The notes beneath the pieces were generated by a model. It saw only the letters and a list, made by a program, of their open reading frames with translations, was not told where the DNA came from and searched no databases. From Ascidia mentula (Eukaryota; Chordata; Ascidiacea; Phlebobranchia; Ascidiidae): a stretch of 64,000 bases of DNA. The position numbers and the translations under genes are program-made. Shown here piece by piece: positions 46,731 to 58,248 of this stretch (its first letter is position 1; each line of letters begins with the position of its first letter). The DNA lies in assembly GCA_947561715.1 (NCBI GenBank), contig OX387197.1:27492266-27556265 (forward strand), written 5' to 3'.

Positions 46731-48088
46731 ATGGAGTTCGTAGTCGTTTTAAGTTTACTTTTGCTTCCTTCTGGTTTCGCACAAACTTGGCACAAATTTA
46801 ATGACTTGACATATTTTTTGATCGGACCCCAAGTTAATTCATACATAGAAGCTAACACAGCATGCAGTGCATGGAATGCATATCTCGCCAACGTAAAATC
46901 TACAGCTATATTTAACTATCTGGTGGAAAAAGATTGGAGCAGTAACAGGTGAGTGAAGCCTTTATACACAGTGCCGCAATCACATTAAAGTGTTTCTAGT
47001 GTTTAAACTTTTTTCTGGCAAGAGTGACTTTGCGGTTGTTTACTATTCCTTGCCCCATAGGACAACAATCACACGTGTGTGAATCCAACAATGGTTTAGT
47101 ATTTGTAAATTTGATTCAACCGTTCCAAGTAACGAATGTACTTCCCACTGACGTTAGTGAAAGCCAGCAACAAAATCGAGATAACTAAAATTTTCGACAA
47201 AATCCAGATTGGAAACCTTTAAACTGAAAATAACATCATATTTCAAAAACAAACCTGATTCTAGTTTGAAACGTCACTGAATATTAAGCAGAAATTTATC
47301 AATGTTTTTCTTAAGCTCTCCCACACTCGTTCTACATCGGAGCGAAACGAGCTGCAGGAACAAATAACTACAAGTGGACGGATGGATAGAATATTGTCAA
47401 TGGACAGTGGACGCCAGGGGAACCGATCGCAACAGATGAAAAGTATTGTGTGATAATGGGTTCATTAACTTCACTTGATTCAACATACAAGTGGAGAAGT
47501 ACGGAATGCAATGTTACATCGGGATATGTTTGTCAACGTTACGAGTATCCTAGTAAGTTAAAAGTTATTTTTCAGTTTTGTATAAAAGTGAAACAACAAC
47601 AACAACAACAACAACCACAATATTTATCGATCATTTTCCTGTGCCTAAGCCACCACAGCTACTAAACCAAGTCCAACCACGAGCACAACAACAACCACTC
47701 ATTTTCTAACCACAACCAATACCATCAGTTCCACACAAACCACCACCACGATGGAACCAACCACCAGCGAATCTGAACCAACCACTTTTGCCACCACTTC
47801 CATACGTGAGTAAATCGCATTTTATGTCAAATATTTGCATCACATTTAAACTTGCTTCAACAGCAATCTACAATCGTTCATCGAACGAAATCAACAACAA
47901 CATTTTAAGGATAGTTGCTGTAATGGTCGTACTCAACCAACCAACACCAACCTATAAACAATCAACACAAACCACCTAGAAACACCAACCACGACTATGA
48001 CGTCATAAAGCAAAATGAATACGTAAACAAGAATGTGGGAAATACTTCCATGACTGGGGGTGAACGTTCGTACATGAAAGTCGAATAA
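46731..48088 (+). pseudogene. L14: type D receptor pseudogene (frameshift, stop, internal fusion)
   Basis: Exon 1 at 46731-46948 (MEFVVVLSLLLLPSGFAQTWH) is 218 nt, one more than its 217-nt paralogs: an extra A in the run at 46927-46931 shifts frame (VEKDWSS). The second CTLD exon 47316-47552 has TAG at 47387-47389 in WTDG-x-N. The stalk 47659-47805 is open. The TM exon begins at 47864 (IYNRSSNEINNNILRIVAVMVVL), but near 47935 it is fused directly to the middle of the type D tail exon, deleting most of the membrane span, the linker and the tail start; the join is out of frame. The tail remnant to 48088 retains YDVI, EYVNK and SYMKV coding sequence. Confidence 0.85.
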
Positions 48089-48431
48089 TTTGTTGTGAAA
48101 TCACATACAAACGTTTGTATTCCTTTACGTACTTATGTGCTTTTAATTAAGTGTTAAAACGAGGCAGCATGTTGGTTGTGACTTGGTGTTGTATATTCTG
48201 TTTTCGACGTTGTTAGTTACCTCCATGTTTCTTATACTGCTATTTTTGCTGCCGGGCAGAGTAATTAATAGGAATTGTTCTTCTGGCGTTTACGTTTCGA
48301 AAGCGTTTATTGAAACCGACGTTTCGTCCACCATCCGGCGAGACTTCCTCGGGGTTACATAGCAATGATATTGCACCAAGCGCATAAACACTAAAAACGC
48401 AAGAAAAACGTAAGAAAAACACAGAAAAAGA

Positions 48432-48735
48432 GGAAAAGGATAACATTGACACCGCTTGTGTGGTCACGTGACCAGGTGTGCAGCGGGGCGTAACACGCTG
48501 CCAAACTCGGCCACTGAGTTGACTTTGACGAGGTCCGAGTCCTAGAGATAGAGGAGGATCACACAAAACGTCTATTCCTAGAGACGCCCCACATTCACAA
48601 GAACAACTATTGCGTGAATGACAAGCAGCAATGTGTGTATTTTCCAGCAGTTTACAACAACTTGTTGTAAGTGTTACGCCCCGCTACACACCTGGTCACG
48701 TGACGACACAAGCGGTGTCAATGTTATCCTTTTCC
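48432..48735. mobile_element. Foldback element with 65-bp inverted repeats
   Basis: Left arm 48432-48496 and right arm 48671-48735 are reverse complements with about two mismatches (core TGGTCACGTGA near the centre of each arm), spacer 174 bp. Sequence at 48270-48350 contains ACGTTTCG words typical of invertebrate repeat ends. Family not identified; no coding capacity. Confidence 0.7.
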
Positions 48736-50021
48736 TTGTTCATTGCTTGTGCTTCTAGTTGTGTTTCAGTAAGTTGTTGTATATGTACGTGCCTCTACGT
48801 CGCTTTGCAACAACGTCGGGAAATATAAATTATCAAAAATAAGGTTGTGGGTGTGTGGTATTGCAATCCTGTAATCTTGTGTTGACGTAGATCGGGTGTA
48901 AATTATTTGATAACTACACTGATAGATTTGATCCAACATGCACAACTACATAGTGTGATATTTCATTGAGAAAATTTTGCCAAAGAAAACTGCTTTCCCA
49001 AATAACAATAGCAGAAAGCACCTTGTGACGAAACAAGTTGTGATAAAGATACAAAGAATCTGCTTGGGATTGTCGATAAAGAATAACAATAACATAAAGT
49101 TACACACACCGCCACCAACGACCGACCAATACCACGGAACCAGAGGAAGATAAACCAGCAACAACCAGGTCACACAAGCAGCCATTGCGGCTCACCTAGG
49201 CCTGTACGAGTCTAGGAGACCGTGAATATCAAACGGAGGCCATAAATACAATAGATTGACTTTACACAAAATAATTCCCCCGCAAACACTATGTTGTTTC
49301 ACCTTGACCTCCCAAAACGCATTTGTTCTACTTAAGGGCACTCTCAGCAACTGTGTATGTGTTTGTTTGCACAAAAATATTTACCACAAGTAAATGGCAC
49401 TTCACAATACTCAACTTTAGACAACCTCTACCACACAAACTCACGCGAACAAAATTATATCACGAAAGCACGTGGGTACAACTGTGACGTAGAAGCACCA
49501 CGTCACAATGACTGTTATGGTCCACACCAAATATAGAAACATCACGTGACTGCATTGGTACAGAAGATAACGCCCAGCCAGGTTTTTAGGACGCGTCACT
49601 AACCACGTGACGTCACCTACCACGACTGTAGATTCACAACTTGGTTTATTTGGTGAAAACAACCATCAGCAAATAACAGATGGTCACCTGATCGCCCCTG
49701 ATGTTGTTTTTAAAACATCGCTCTGTGAGCTAACAAAGAATGGAGAGTCATCTCATTGTCCAACAATAATCATCTGAGAGGAGCGAAACGAGAGCAGGAG
49801 GCGCTAGGATTTAAATTCAACATGTGGTCATTTAGTTTCCCCTAAACCATGAAGAGCGGCATATCACAACACGTGGACACTAAAGACAGGTAAAAGAACT
49901 AAAAATAAAGGGAAAGTGTCGAAAAATGTTGAGCTGCATACAGTGGTGTGCATTGATCGACATATATGGTATCATTCGCCGAAACACTGTGCATTACTGT
50001 CTTCAGTAGAATGATAATATT

Positions 50022-50228
50022 ATGCCTTCATTAATAATAAAAACAAAGGTCATGCAATTTATAACTGCTTTCAGGAAAACTTTTGAAGTTTCACCTCCAC
50101 CAATGGAAGATTATGATGGTTGTTCCAGGCTTACGAGAGCAAGCCGATCTGATGAAAACAAGTGTCTAGTGGTGATTAACAGCGCACCAGGTTTAAGCAA
50201 AGGCAAGAAAGCTAGAAAACACCAGTAG
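50022..50228 (+). CDS. Unidentified small open frame, possible terminal exon
   Basis: After a polypyrimidine/AG (ctgctttcag near 50075) the frame reads SPPPMEDYDGCSRL...KGKKARKHQ-stop. It contains one acidic-tyrosine stretch (EDYDG) and a basic C terminus, and could be the cytoplasmic last exon of an unrelated gene. No partner exons are seen. It may be chance. Confidence 0.2.
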   Translation: MPSLIIKTKVMQFITAFRKTFEVSPPPMEDYDGCSRLTRASRSDENKCLVVINSAPGLSKGKKARKHQ

Positions 50229-50610
50229 GTTTTCTGTGTAGGCGAGTCTGGATATAGAACTCCTACGTGTAATGAACACAGAACCACATCCGTCCAACGG
50301 TGTCTTGTGTGTTACTGAATTACTTGACTGGGTTGGTTGGTATGTTGAGAGTTGGTTGTATGTTGAATTTAATGAAAGGAATGACATGTTTGCTTATTTG
50401 TTTAGCGTTGGATTGAAATAATGTTATCTAAACTTAGCTTCCTGTTATATTTAAAGGATTGTGCTGTTGCCTAATACTGACCTTTTTTATTCCTTTTTTT
50501 TTATAAACAATTCATGCGTGAGGATTTTGTAGATTTTAACTTCCGCTTGCATAAACTGAATTTACACAAACTTGGTGCGAAGCAAAAGGTGTTTTTACCG
50601 TTCAGAGGTC

Positions 50611-52773
50611 ATGAAGTTCAAAGTCATTTTAGGCTTACTTTTGTTTCCTTGTTGTTTCGCACAAACTTGGCACGAATTCGACGAAGTAAAGCATTATGTA
50701 ATCGGACCCCAAGTTAACTCATACACAGAAGCTGAAACAGAATGCAATGGAAAGGGAGGAGGTCTCGCCGAAGTAAAATCAACAGCTATATTTAACTATC
50801 TTGTGGGAAAGATTGGAACAGCATCAGGTGAGTAAAGTTTGAATCGCACATTACCAGAAGTTTGTCACTCAAAGTCCCGATGTTTCTTGTTTAATTAATA
50901 TGTCAAAAACAACAGAACAACAACAACAACCAGTAGCATCGCAAATTGTTTGTATTTTTTTTCCTTCAGAAACAAAATGATAAATATTAAGTTAAGTGAA
51001 TGGGGTTAAGTATGTGCGGCTTGGTTCGCAACATTTGCATCATTTTGGCAAATATACATTGGGATGAAACGATTCAAGTTTAGACTTAATGCATAGTCGT
51101 GTTGGTCAAAAATGCAAAAGAAAGTTAAATATAAGTACAAAAATATGTTTGTCAACTGTGGCTTCGGTCGGTAACTTTGAGGCAGCATCAGGACATAAAA
51201 CCAAGTCATATCAAGTAAATACTGTTTCTTTCTTGCAAGCTTCACCATATTCGTTCTACATCGGAGCAAAACGAGCTGCAGGAACAAGCATCTATAAGTG
51301 GACGGTTGGATCGAATGTTGTCAATGGACAGTGGGCAACAGGGGAACCGATCGCAACAGGATCCAAGTATTGTGTGATAATGGGTTCATCAACTTCACTT
51401 GATCCAACATACAAGTGGAGAAGTACGGAATGCAATGTTACATCGAGATATATTTGTCAACGTATCGTAAAAGGTAAGCGGAGTGCTAAGCATTGAAAAT
51501 TATTTTGAGTCTTTACAAACAAAGGTGATTTATAAATTAGAAGCAGATTGTGCGGTGACATGAAAGTATAATTTTCCTAGCTTAACAGAAAAATGCGTTT
51601 CCGAACAAATATTCGTACAAACATGTCAACAGCAGACAACACAAATGACATCCAAGAAACCTCGCACTGTTCTGTGTTTGTAACACATCAACTTGTTTCT
51701 GTTTTCACGCTTGTTCGGTATAAATGACTGACATGATTTTATATCCCCCTTAGCTACCACTGTGTCAACGATTTCCACAACCACTACGAAATCCAAGACC
51801 TCTTTAACAAGTTCATCCGAAACCACAACTCTGAAAAAATCAAGTGCGGGAACCACAAGGAACACCACGGATTATATTTCAACAACGGAAAGTTAGTGAA
51901 AATTCACATATCAGTGTACAGTTACATTGTGCTAGTCTAACACAAAACACTAAAACAGGCTAGAGTTTTGCGTATTTAATTTGAAATCTCACCTTTTTTT
52001 TCTGATCAAGTAAAATCAAGATAGACACAAAGCACCTGCTGATGTACAAAGGTTTTAAGATTATGTATTCCTGTTTTCTGCATAAGGTTTGTTAGCTTCA
52101 ATGCAACAAAAATATGTCAAAGGAGAATGTTTACGTTGAAAAAACAATTGAAAGCCGTTGGTTGAAAAAGAGACCTAAACTTACTTTAATAATTGCTTTC
52201 CACTGCACTCCCACAACCAATACATTGTAAGATGCAGGTTTGAATCCACCACCCAATAATTCAACCGTGGTCGGAGTCACAGTTGGAGTTTCCATTCCAG
52301 TTATCATATTACTTGCAGGAATAACTTTTGTGATGTGGAGAAGGAAGAGGTGAAAGTATGATTTAATACAAATATTGATATAGTTCTCTCGATGTTATTG
52401 CAACAATCCCCAGATATTTATATGTTTTTGCGCAAAATAAACAAAGTTTTGATGTAAACAGATCTGACGAGCCGAGGAATTTCAATGAAGTGAGAACCGG
52501 AAATGATGCTGGTTAGAATATGATTTCTATCTTTGTTTTTGTTCGGGGAAATCCCGCAACGGTGTTTAGACATTCACGTTTTTCCTCCCTCAAGCAGAAG
52601 AAGCCAATGGTGACCCAGATGAACCGACTTACGCAACCGCTAAACCACGAAAGAATAGAAACCAACCCGACTCTGTGGCGCCACCACACGACGAAGTTTA
52701 CAGTCGCGTGGGAGAGGAACGACGTGAGGATGATGATTACGATACTCTGCACTGCTCTGGATCTCGAAGATAG
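50611..52773 (+). CDS. L15: transmembrane C-type lectin-like receptor, D-like ectodomain on type A (ITAM-like) tail
   Basis: Complete six-exon gene: 50611-50827 (signal peptide MKFKVILGLLLFPCCFA, TWHEFDEVKHYVIGPQ, ECNGKGGGLAEVK), 51240-51473 (FYIGAKRAAGTSIYKW, EPIATGSKYC, TECN, YICQRIVKG), 51754-51891 (Thr/Ser stalk), 52238-52349 (TM, VVGVTVGVSIPVIILLAGIT then MWRRKR), 52462-52511 (linker SDEPRNFNEVRTGNDA) and 52595-52773 (tail). All phases are canonical (1,1,1,2,1). The tail has PTYATAKPRKNRNQP and EVYSRV-x9-YDTL, ending HCSGSRR. The ectodomain resembles L3 and L12, which carry ITIM-like type D tails, while TM and tail are of the other class. This indicates exon shuffling and a possible activating partner. 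Intact on + strand. Confidence 0.87.
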
Positions 52774-54693
52774 AAACGTGCTTTTGCTTATTTAAGAAAA
52801 AACAAAATGTCGCTGCCGATTAAATACCGCTTTAGATTAAGAAGACATTGATGTCGCCAGTTTCATTTTATGCATGCTGAAAGAATTTTTGCTTGTTGTG
52901 ATTAAAACATTTTCGATTCTGGTCCAATCTATCCACGCACCTCTTAAGAAATATGAAACGTTTGTTGTGAATAAACAGACGACCTAACTTAGCCGCGGAC
53001 CAAACCCAAACTCTGCAATGTATCAGCGGGCGCGATATTCTTCCGCTGACAATCTTATTCTCTTTACTGTTTATTGTGTTGTTAAACGTTGTGTAATTTT
53101 ATTTAGATTATTTTCTAACTAAACTACAACCGCATTCGGAGGGGTCGTTACTGCAATTTGTAAAAGGGCTACGGCCGAATGATGTTGTTGAACCTTAAGT
53201 TGCCGACCCTCGTTAAGAGTTTTGTAGATGGGATGATTAGACTTGTTTGCTGCGTGAAAAGATGTTCTTGTTTTCCAAACTTAACATTGTGGACGTTTAT
53301 GTGTCAACAATCAAAACAGTAAAACCAGGATGTAAGTAAGGGAAAGTAATGGGGAAGTGTTTTCGATATTTCATTTACATGTGAAACGTCGCATGTTCTT
53401 TGCATTTAAACGTGAATGCAATTAAATATCCAATATTAAATAAATGAAACATAAAGCTTTACAAACAATTCATTGCACTGTAATTGTGTCTTCCATACGA
53501 CCAAAATATTTGTAAATTCTATTACTTGCAGCAACAGCATTTGTAATCATGTCTAAGGTTTTTATTAATGTCAAATTCGTGACAATCCTTATTCTGCATG
53601 ATTTGTTCAACAAACGAATGCATGACAAGACACCAACCATGGAAATAATGAACAATTCCTCATTATTTCCTGTGTATTTTCACTCCCACTCATTTTGCAT
53701 GAAATAGACAATGCGCCTATTTTAAGGTATGGGAAGGGGTTTCTCAGTCGTGTTATAGTTGCATTTCATGACAAAGTTTCACAAGAAACTACCCGTAAAC
53801 ATTTTGTGATCTTTTATAAACATGAATCGCCACCACCACTTCCCTCCCCTTAAATACACAATGGTTAACTACGTCATAGATACATAGTCAGATTGTTGTC
53901 ACGTAGCCACGTTTCTGAAGCCGAGTCAACGGAAGGTTGCCTGCAGCGGCAAAACGTCTGATGTGAATTAATAAAGGAAAACCAAGGGCTATTGATATAA
54001 TTTGGCCACCATATTCATGTACATTCGTTTGTGTATCATCTATGACATCATATATACTCTGTTGTCCTCATGTGACTTTTCCATCTTAAAATGCTTCAAC
54101 TTTAAATCATTTCCACACAAAATTTCTCAAAAACTCAATCATTACTTTGCAAAACCCGTTCGGTTTCAACGAAACTTTAATCCCGAAACATTCGTGGGCG
54201 GTCGGTAAACACGGTCGAACCCCCACCAACGCCATAACATTTGATACAAAACGCCATCACGTCAGTTTCTTGTATCTGTCTGCAGACTATTTGATGCGGT
54301 GGTCGCTGACACACTTTTCTATGACAGGAATGATTACAGATAATCCATAGAAGAATCATTATTTTATTGAATAATCTTGTTGATCCCAACGATGTGTCAC
54401 AGTGGACGTTTAGGGGGTGACAGACCCCAAGTTAACAAACCCCTGGTTGACCTTAAGTAAAGTAGTGATGACGTATGTAATTTCCATAACCTTTCTGTGA
54501 CCATGATAAAGAGGTGATGCACTATGAAAGACAATACGAAGCTGATTGGGAATTTCCAGCGAAACTATTTCTGACAGAATCTGTGGAGCGTGCTTGTGTA
54601 AAAGGCACAAGGTTCTTATAAATTAGGGTTGAGTTTGTTTAAAACTTGAAACGTGATTTCAAGTGAGGAAACTTCAGTGCCCGGAAAACCAAC
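52774..54693. other. Intergenic L15-L16, nothing recognised
   Basis: About 1.9 kb without CTLD, TM or tail exons or obvious repeats. Marks the change from the main family to the divergent L16-L18 genes. Confidence 0.55.
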
Positions 54694-57600
54694 ATGAAGT
54701 TGTTGTTGCTGATGTGTTTTCTGTCCCTCTCACAAAGTTGGCAACGGTTGGGGAACAAGGAATATCTTATAGGAGCAAAAGTTGATCTTTTTAACGAAGC
54801 CGAAGCACTTTGTGGTGCACAGAATGCGCATCTGGCCAAAGTCAACACAATACATGTTTATAATTTCCTGGTGGTTGTGATTGGAGCATTGTCAGGTCCG
54901 TCAACCTTAGAGTGATTTTAAAACTTGAAGCAAATCGATTTGTGGCGTTAAACTTTACGGAATATTAAAATCTTAAGACAAAAAATCGTCTTACTTTAAT
55001 CATAATTATGTGATCTGTAGACAGATGGCCACTGATTCGACATACTGGGTCTCATCAGTGTAGCTTGGTGGGATGTTGTCTCTCTAATCACTAAATTTGC
55101 TTTGTACACTTTGTATTACTTTCTCGGTCTAAATTACGTTTTACGAGCAGATAATTTTCCACTTCATAGAGTTCCCATATTCGTTGTACATCGGAATCAC
55201 CCGCATCCCTGGAACAAACCTCTTCCAATGGTCGGATGGGACAAGAGTGGGAAGTTCGAACTGGGCGAGGGGAAATCCCAACAACGTAGGAGGGAACAAG
55301 GATTGCGTCACAATGGGATCACTCGATAAACTCACAAACCCTCCGTTCTACTGGGTGACGGTCCCATGTACTTATCCTTCCAGATATATTTGCGAAAGAA
55401 GTTTTCCAAGTATGTGCTTAAAACAGGGTGGAGTTTTACATATCAACGGGGGTGCGGCGAGTACAAATTGCTAACTTCAGAAGATCGTTTGCACGCTATA
55501 TTATACAGGTTATAACATCTTTCATGTTAACAAGTGTTTTAGCCTGCGATGTAAGTAATTGCCGATCGAAAAAAATTGACGAAACGTGGTTTTAAATAAA
55601 TGCCGTTGCGACGAACTCAGTGGGAATTTTCTTTACATAAACGATAACGTTATTTCGCTTGTGTTGCGTAATTATAGATCGCAATTTCGAGGCATACGAA
55701 ACTGCGCGTTAAGCGCCTTTACACGGATAATTAGAGAAATGTGCCTTCATTTTACTGTGGTTTGAACCGAAGGAAGCCGAAAAACGCGTGGATTGTGTGG
55801 ATAAATTTAGGAAAAAGGCCGGGTTTGCGCGGCACCTCTGCACCCCTGCACCCTCTGTACTCTACGCCAATGGATTAAAAGTTACACTATAGGGTTGCTC
55901 GAAAAGTTGTTCATTAAGCTACAAGATTACTGATATCACAAATTGATTAGGGTAAGTGTCTGCTGGGCAAAGTTATAGCGCTTCAATACGACTGCGCACA
56001 AAGTAATTCAGAACCGGATTATTTGTTGATCTCGCTTTGACACTGGAAGGCATGTGAAGAAATGTTGCCGTGAAATATATTTATGTTTTAGACAATGACC
56101 AGACAACCATAATCAACCGAAGACGGACAAGCAACAAAACAAGCAGATTGACAACCGAAGTAATTAAAAGCCTCGAACAGAAACAAACTAGTCAGAAAAT
56201 GTACAACAAGGAATATCTGATTGGACCTCAAGTTGATTTGCATTCCGAAGCCGAAACAGTTTGCAAAGCACAGAATGCACATCTGGTCAAAGTCAATACA
56301 ATACATGTTTACAATTTCCTGGTGGTTGCAATCGGAGCATTGTCAGGTGCGTCAACTTTAGTGCGATTTTATCACATAAATCTTATCGATTTGTGGCGTT
56401 AAACTATACGGAATATTAAAATCGTACGGCAAAATATTTGTCTTACATTAATCATAAAATTTGCTTTGTAGACTTTGTATTTCTTTCCCTGTCTTAATCA
56501 CGTTTTACGAGCAGATAATTTTCCACTTCATAGAGTTCCCATATTCGTTGTACATCGGAATCACCCGCATCCCTGGAACAAACCTCTTCCAATGGTCGGA
56601 TGGAACAAGAGTGGGAAGTTCGAATTGGGCGAGGGGAAATCCCAACAACGTAGGAGGGAACAAGGATTGCGTCACAATGGGATCACTCGATAAACTCACA
56701 AACCCTCCGTTCTACTGGGTGACGGTCCCATGTACTTATCCTTCCAGATATATTTGCGAGAGAAGTTTTCGAGGTAAAGAAAATTGAAATGCCCAGATAG
56801 GTTACTAAAGTTTAGGCTTTGGTTCCCTTGGGATTCCGGACAGTGAAAGTACCATAAAAATGTTACATTTTTTAGAGTCAACTACAAGTGAAACCACCCA
56901 GGTACCAACTACCAAATCAACAACCGCCAGAACCAAATACACTGCACCACCAACAACAACTTCTACAGTCAAACCATCTACAGCCAAACCACCGACAACC
57001 AAAGCAACGGCCAAACCATCCCTAACCAAAGCAACAGCCAAACCACCCCCAACCAGATCTACGGCCAAACCACCCACAACAACTTCTACAGTCAAACCAC
57101 CGACAACCAAAGCAACGGCCAAACCACCCCCAACCAGATCTACGGCCAAACCACCAACAACCAGATCTACGGTCAAACCACCAACAACCAGAACAACGGC
57201 CAAACCATCCCCAACCAGATATACAGCGAAACCACCAACAACTAGATCAACGGTCAAACCACCAACAACCAGATCTACGGTCAGACCACCAACAACCAGA
57301 ACAACGGCCAAACCATCCCCAACCAGATATACAGCGAAACCACCAACAACCAGATCTACTTTCAAACCACCGACAAGCAGAACAACGCCAAAACCACCCA
57401 CAACCAGATCTACGGCCAAACCACCAACAACCAGATCTACGGCCAAACCACCAACAACCAGATCTACGGTCAGACCACCGACAACCAGATTTACGGCCAA
57501 ACCACCAACAACTAGATCAACGGTCAAACCACCAACAACCAGATCTACGGTCAGACCACCAACAACCAGATCTACGGCCAAACCACCATCAACCAGATCC

Positions 57601-58248
57601 ACGGTCAAACCACCTACAACCAGATCTACGGCCAAACCACCAACAACCAGATCAACGGTCAAACCACCAACAACCAGATGTACGGTCAGACCACCAACAA
57701 CCAGATCTACGGCCAAACCACCAACAACCAGATCAACGGTCAAACCACCAACAACCAGATCTACGGTCAGACCACCAACAACCAGATCTACGGCCAAACC
57801 ATCTACAACCAGATCTGTGGTCAAGCCATCTACAACGAACACAACTATTGACGATGCGTCATCACCGCCGATTACAGCCATTGCATCACCAAGTAACACG
57901 AGATACTGTGTAAACAGTTAATAAAATGTACCGTAATGGTCGAATGGAATTCTATTTACGACTAATTTCTGCGATAATATTTGTGATTAACTCTCAGTCT
58001 AAGACGGACCTTCCGCTAACTTAATACGTTTTATCAACAGCTGGTTTAACCGACATGTGTATTTACATTATCGTCGGTTCAGCGGTTGCTGGGGTTTGGA
58101 TCGTTGTGATTATTATAGTTGCTGTTGTTCGAATGAAGTCGAAGAAACGGAATCACAGGTGAGGATTTGTTCGATTCGAAACTAAACTATTTAAAACAGT
58201 GGTTATTGCAGGAGAACGCCTGTAGTGGAACTGGCCGATGTATATTAA
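54694..58248 (+). CDS. L16: mucin-stalk transmembrane C-type lectin-like receptor with duplicated CTLD exons
   Basis: Exon 1 at 54694-54895 (signal peptide MKLLLLMCFLSLSQSW, KEYLIGAKVDLF, ALCGAQNAHLAKVN). The second CTLD half is present twice, almost identical: 55170-55409 and 56534-56773 (LYIGITRIPGTNLFQW, GNPNNVGGNKDC, VPC, YICER). Between them is a copy of exon 1 at about 56196-56346 without a signal peptide. Then comes stalk exon 56876-57907 (about 34 KPPTTRSTV-type 9-residue repeats), TM exon 58041-58158 (IVGSAVAGVWIVVIIIVAVV then MKSKKR) and a short last exon 58212-58248 (RTPVVELADVY-stop). Phase 1 joins exon 1 to either second-half copy; the downstream copy has the better stalk-joining donor. 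The NPN motif replaces the mannose-type EPN. The short tail has one terminal Tyr, so signalling is uncertain. Confidence 0.78.
56940..57840 (+). repeat. 27-bp coding minisatellite (KPPTTRSTV/A)
   Basis: Tandem 27-bp units encoding Lys-Pro-Pro-Thr-Thr-Arg-Ser-Thr-(Val/Ala), in frame throughout. Every unit offers several O-glycosylation-type Thr/Ser. Expected to vary in copy number between alleles. Confidence 0.93.

Larger units (their letters stand above)
48089..50610. other. Intergenic L14-L15 with foldback element; no receptor exon
   Basis: Bases 48090-48240 resemble the end of block X. The foldback element is at 48432-48735. Bases 48780-49200 resemble, inverted, 40.9-41.4 kb. A small open frame at 50022-50228 is listed separately. 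Confidence 0.5.

Noticed and set aside
55141..55335. Minus-strand frames at 55141 and 56505 (MSLSSDPIVTQ)
   Set aside because: Antisense of the duplicated L16 CTLD exon, which has conserved cysteines and splice sites on +.
56805..57899. 364-residue minus-strand frame rich in VDLVVGGL
   Set aside because: Antisense of the 27-bp minisatellite; repeats of length divisible by three keep several frames open. The plus frame has correct splice sites and connects to a CTLD and a TM.
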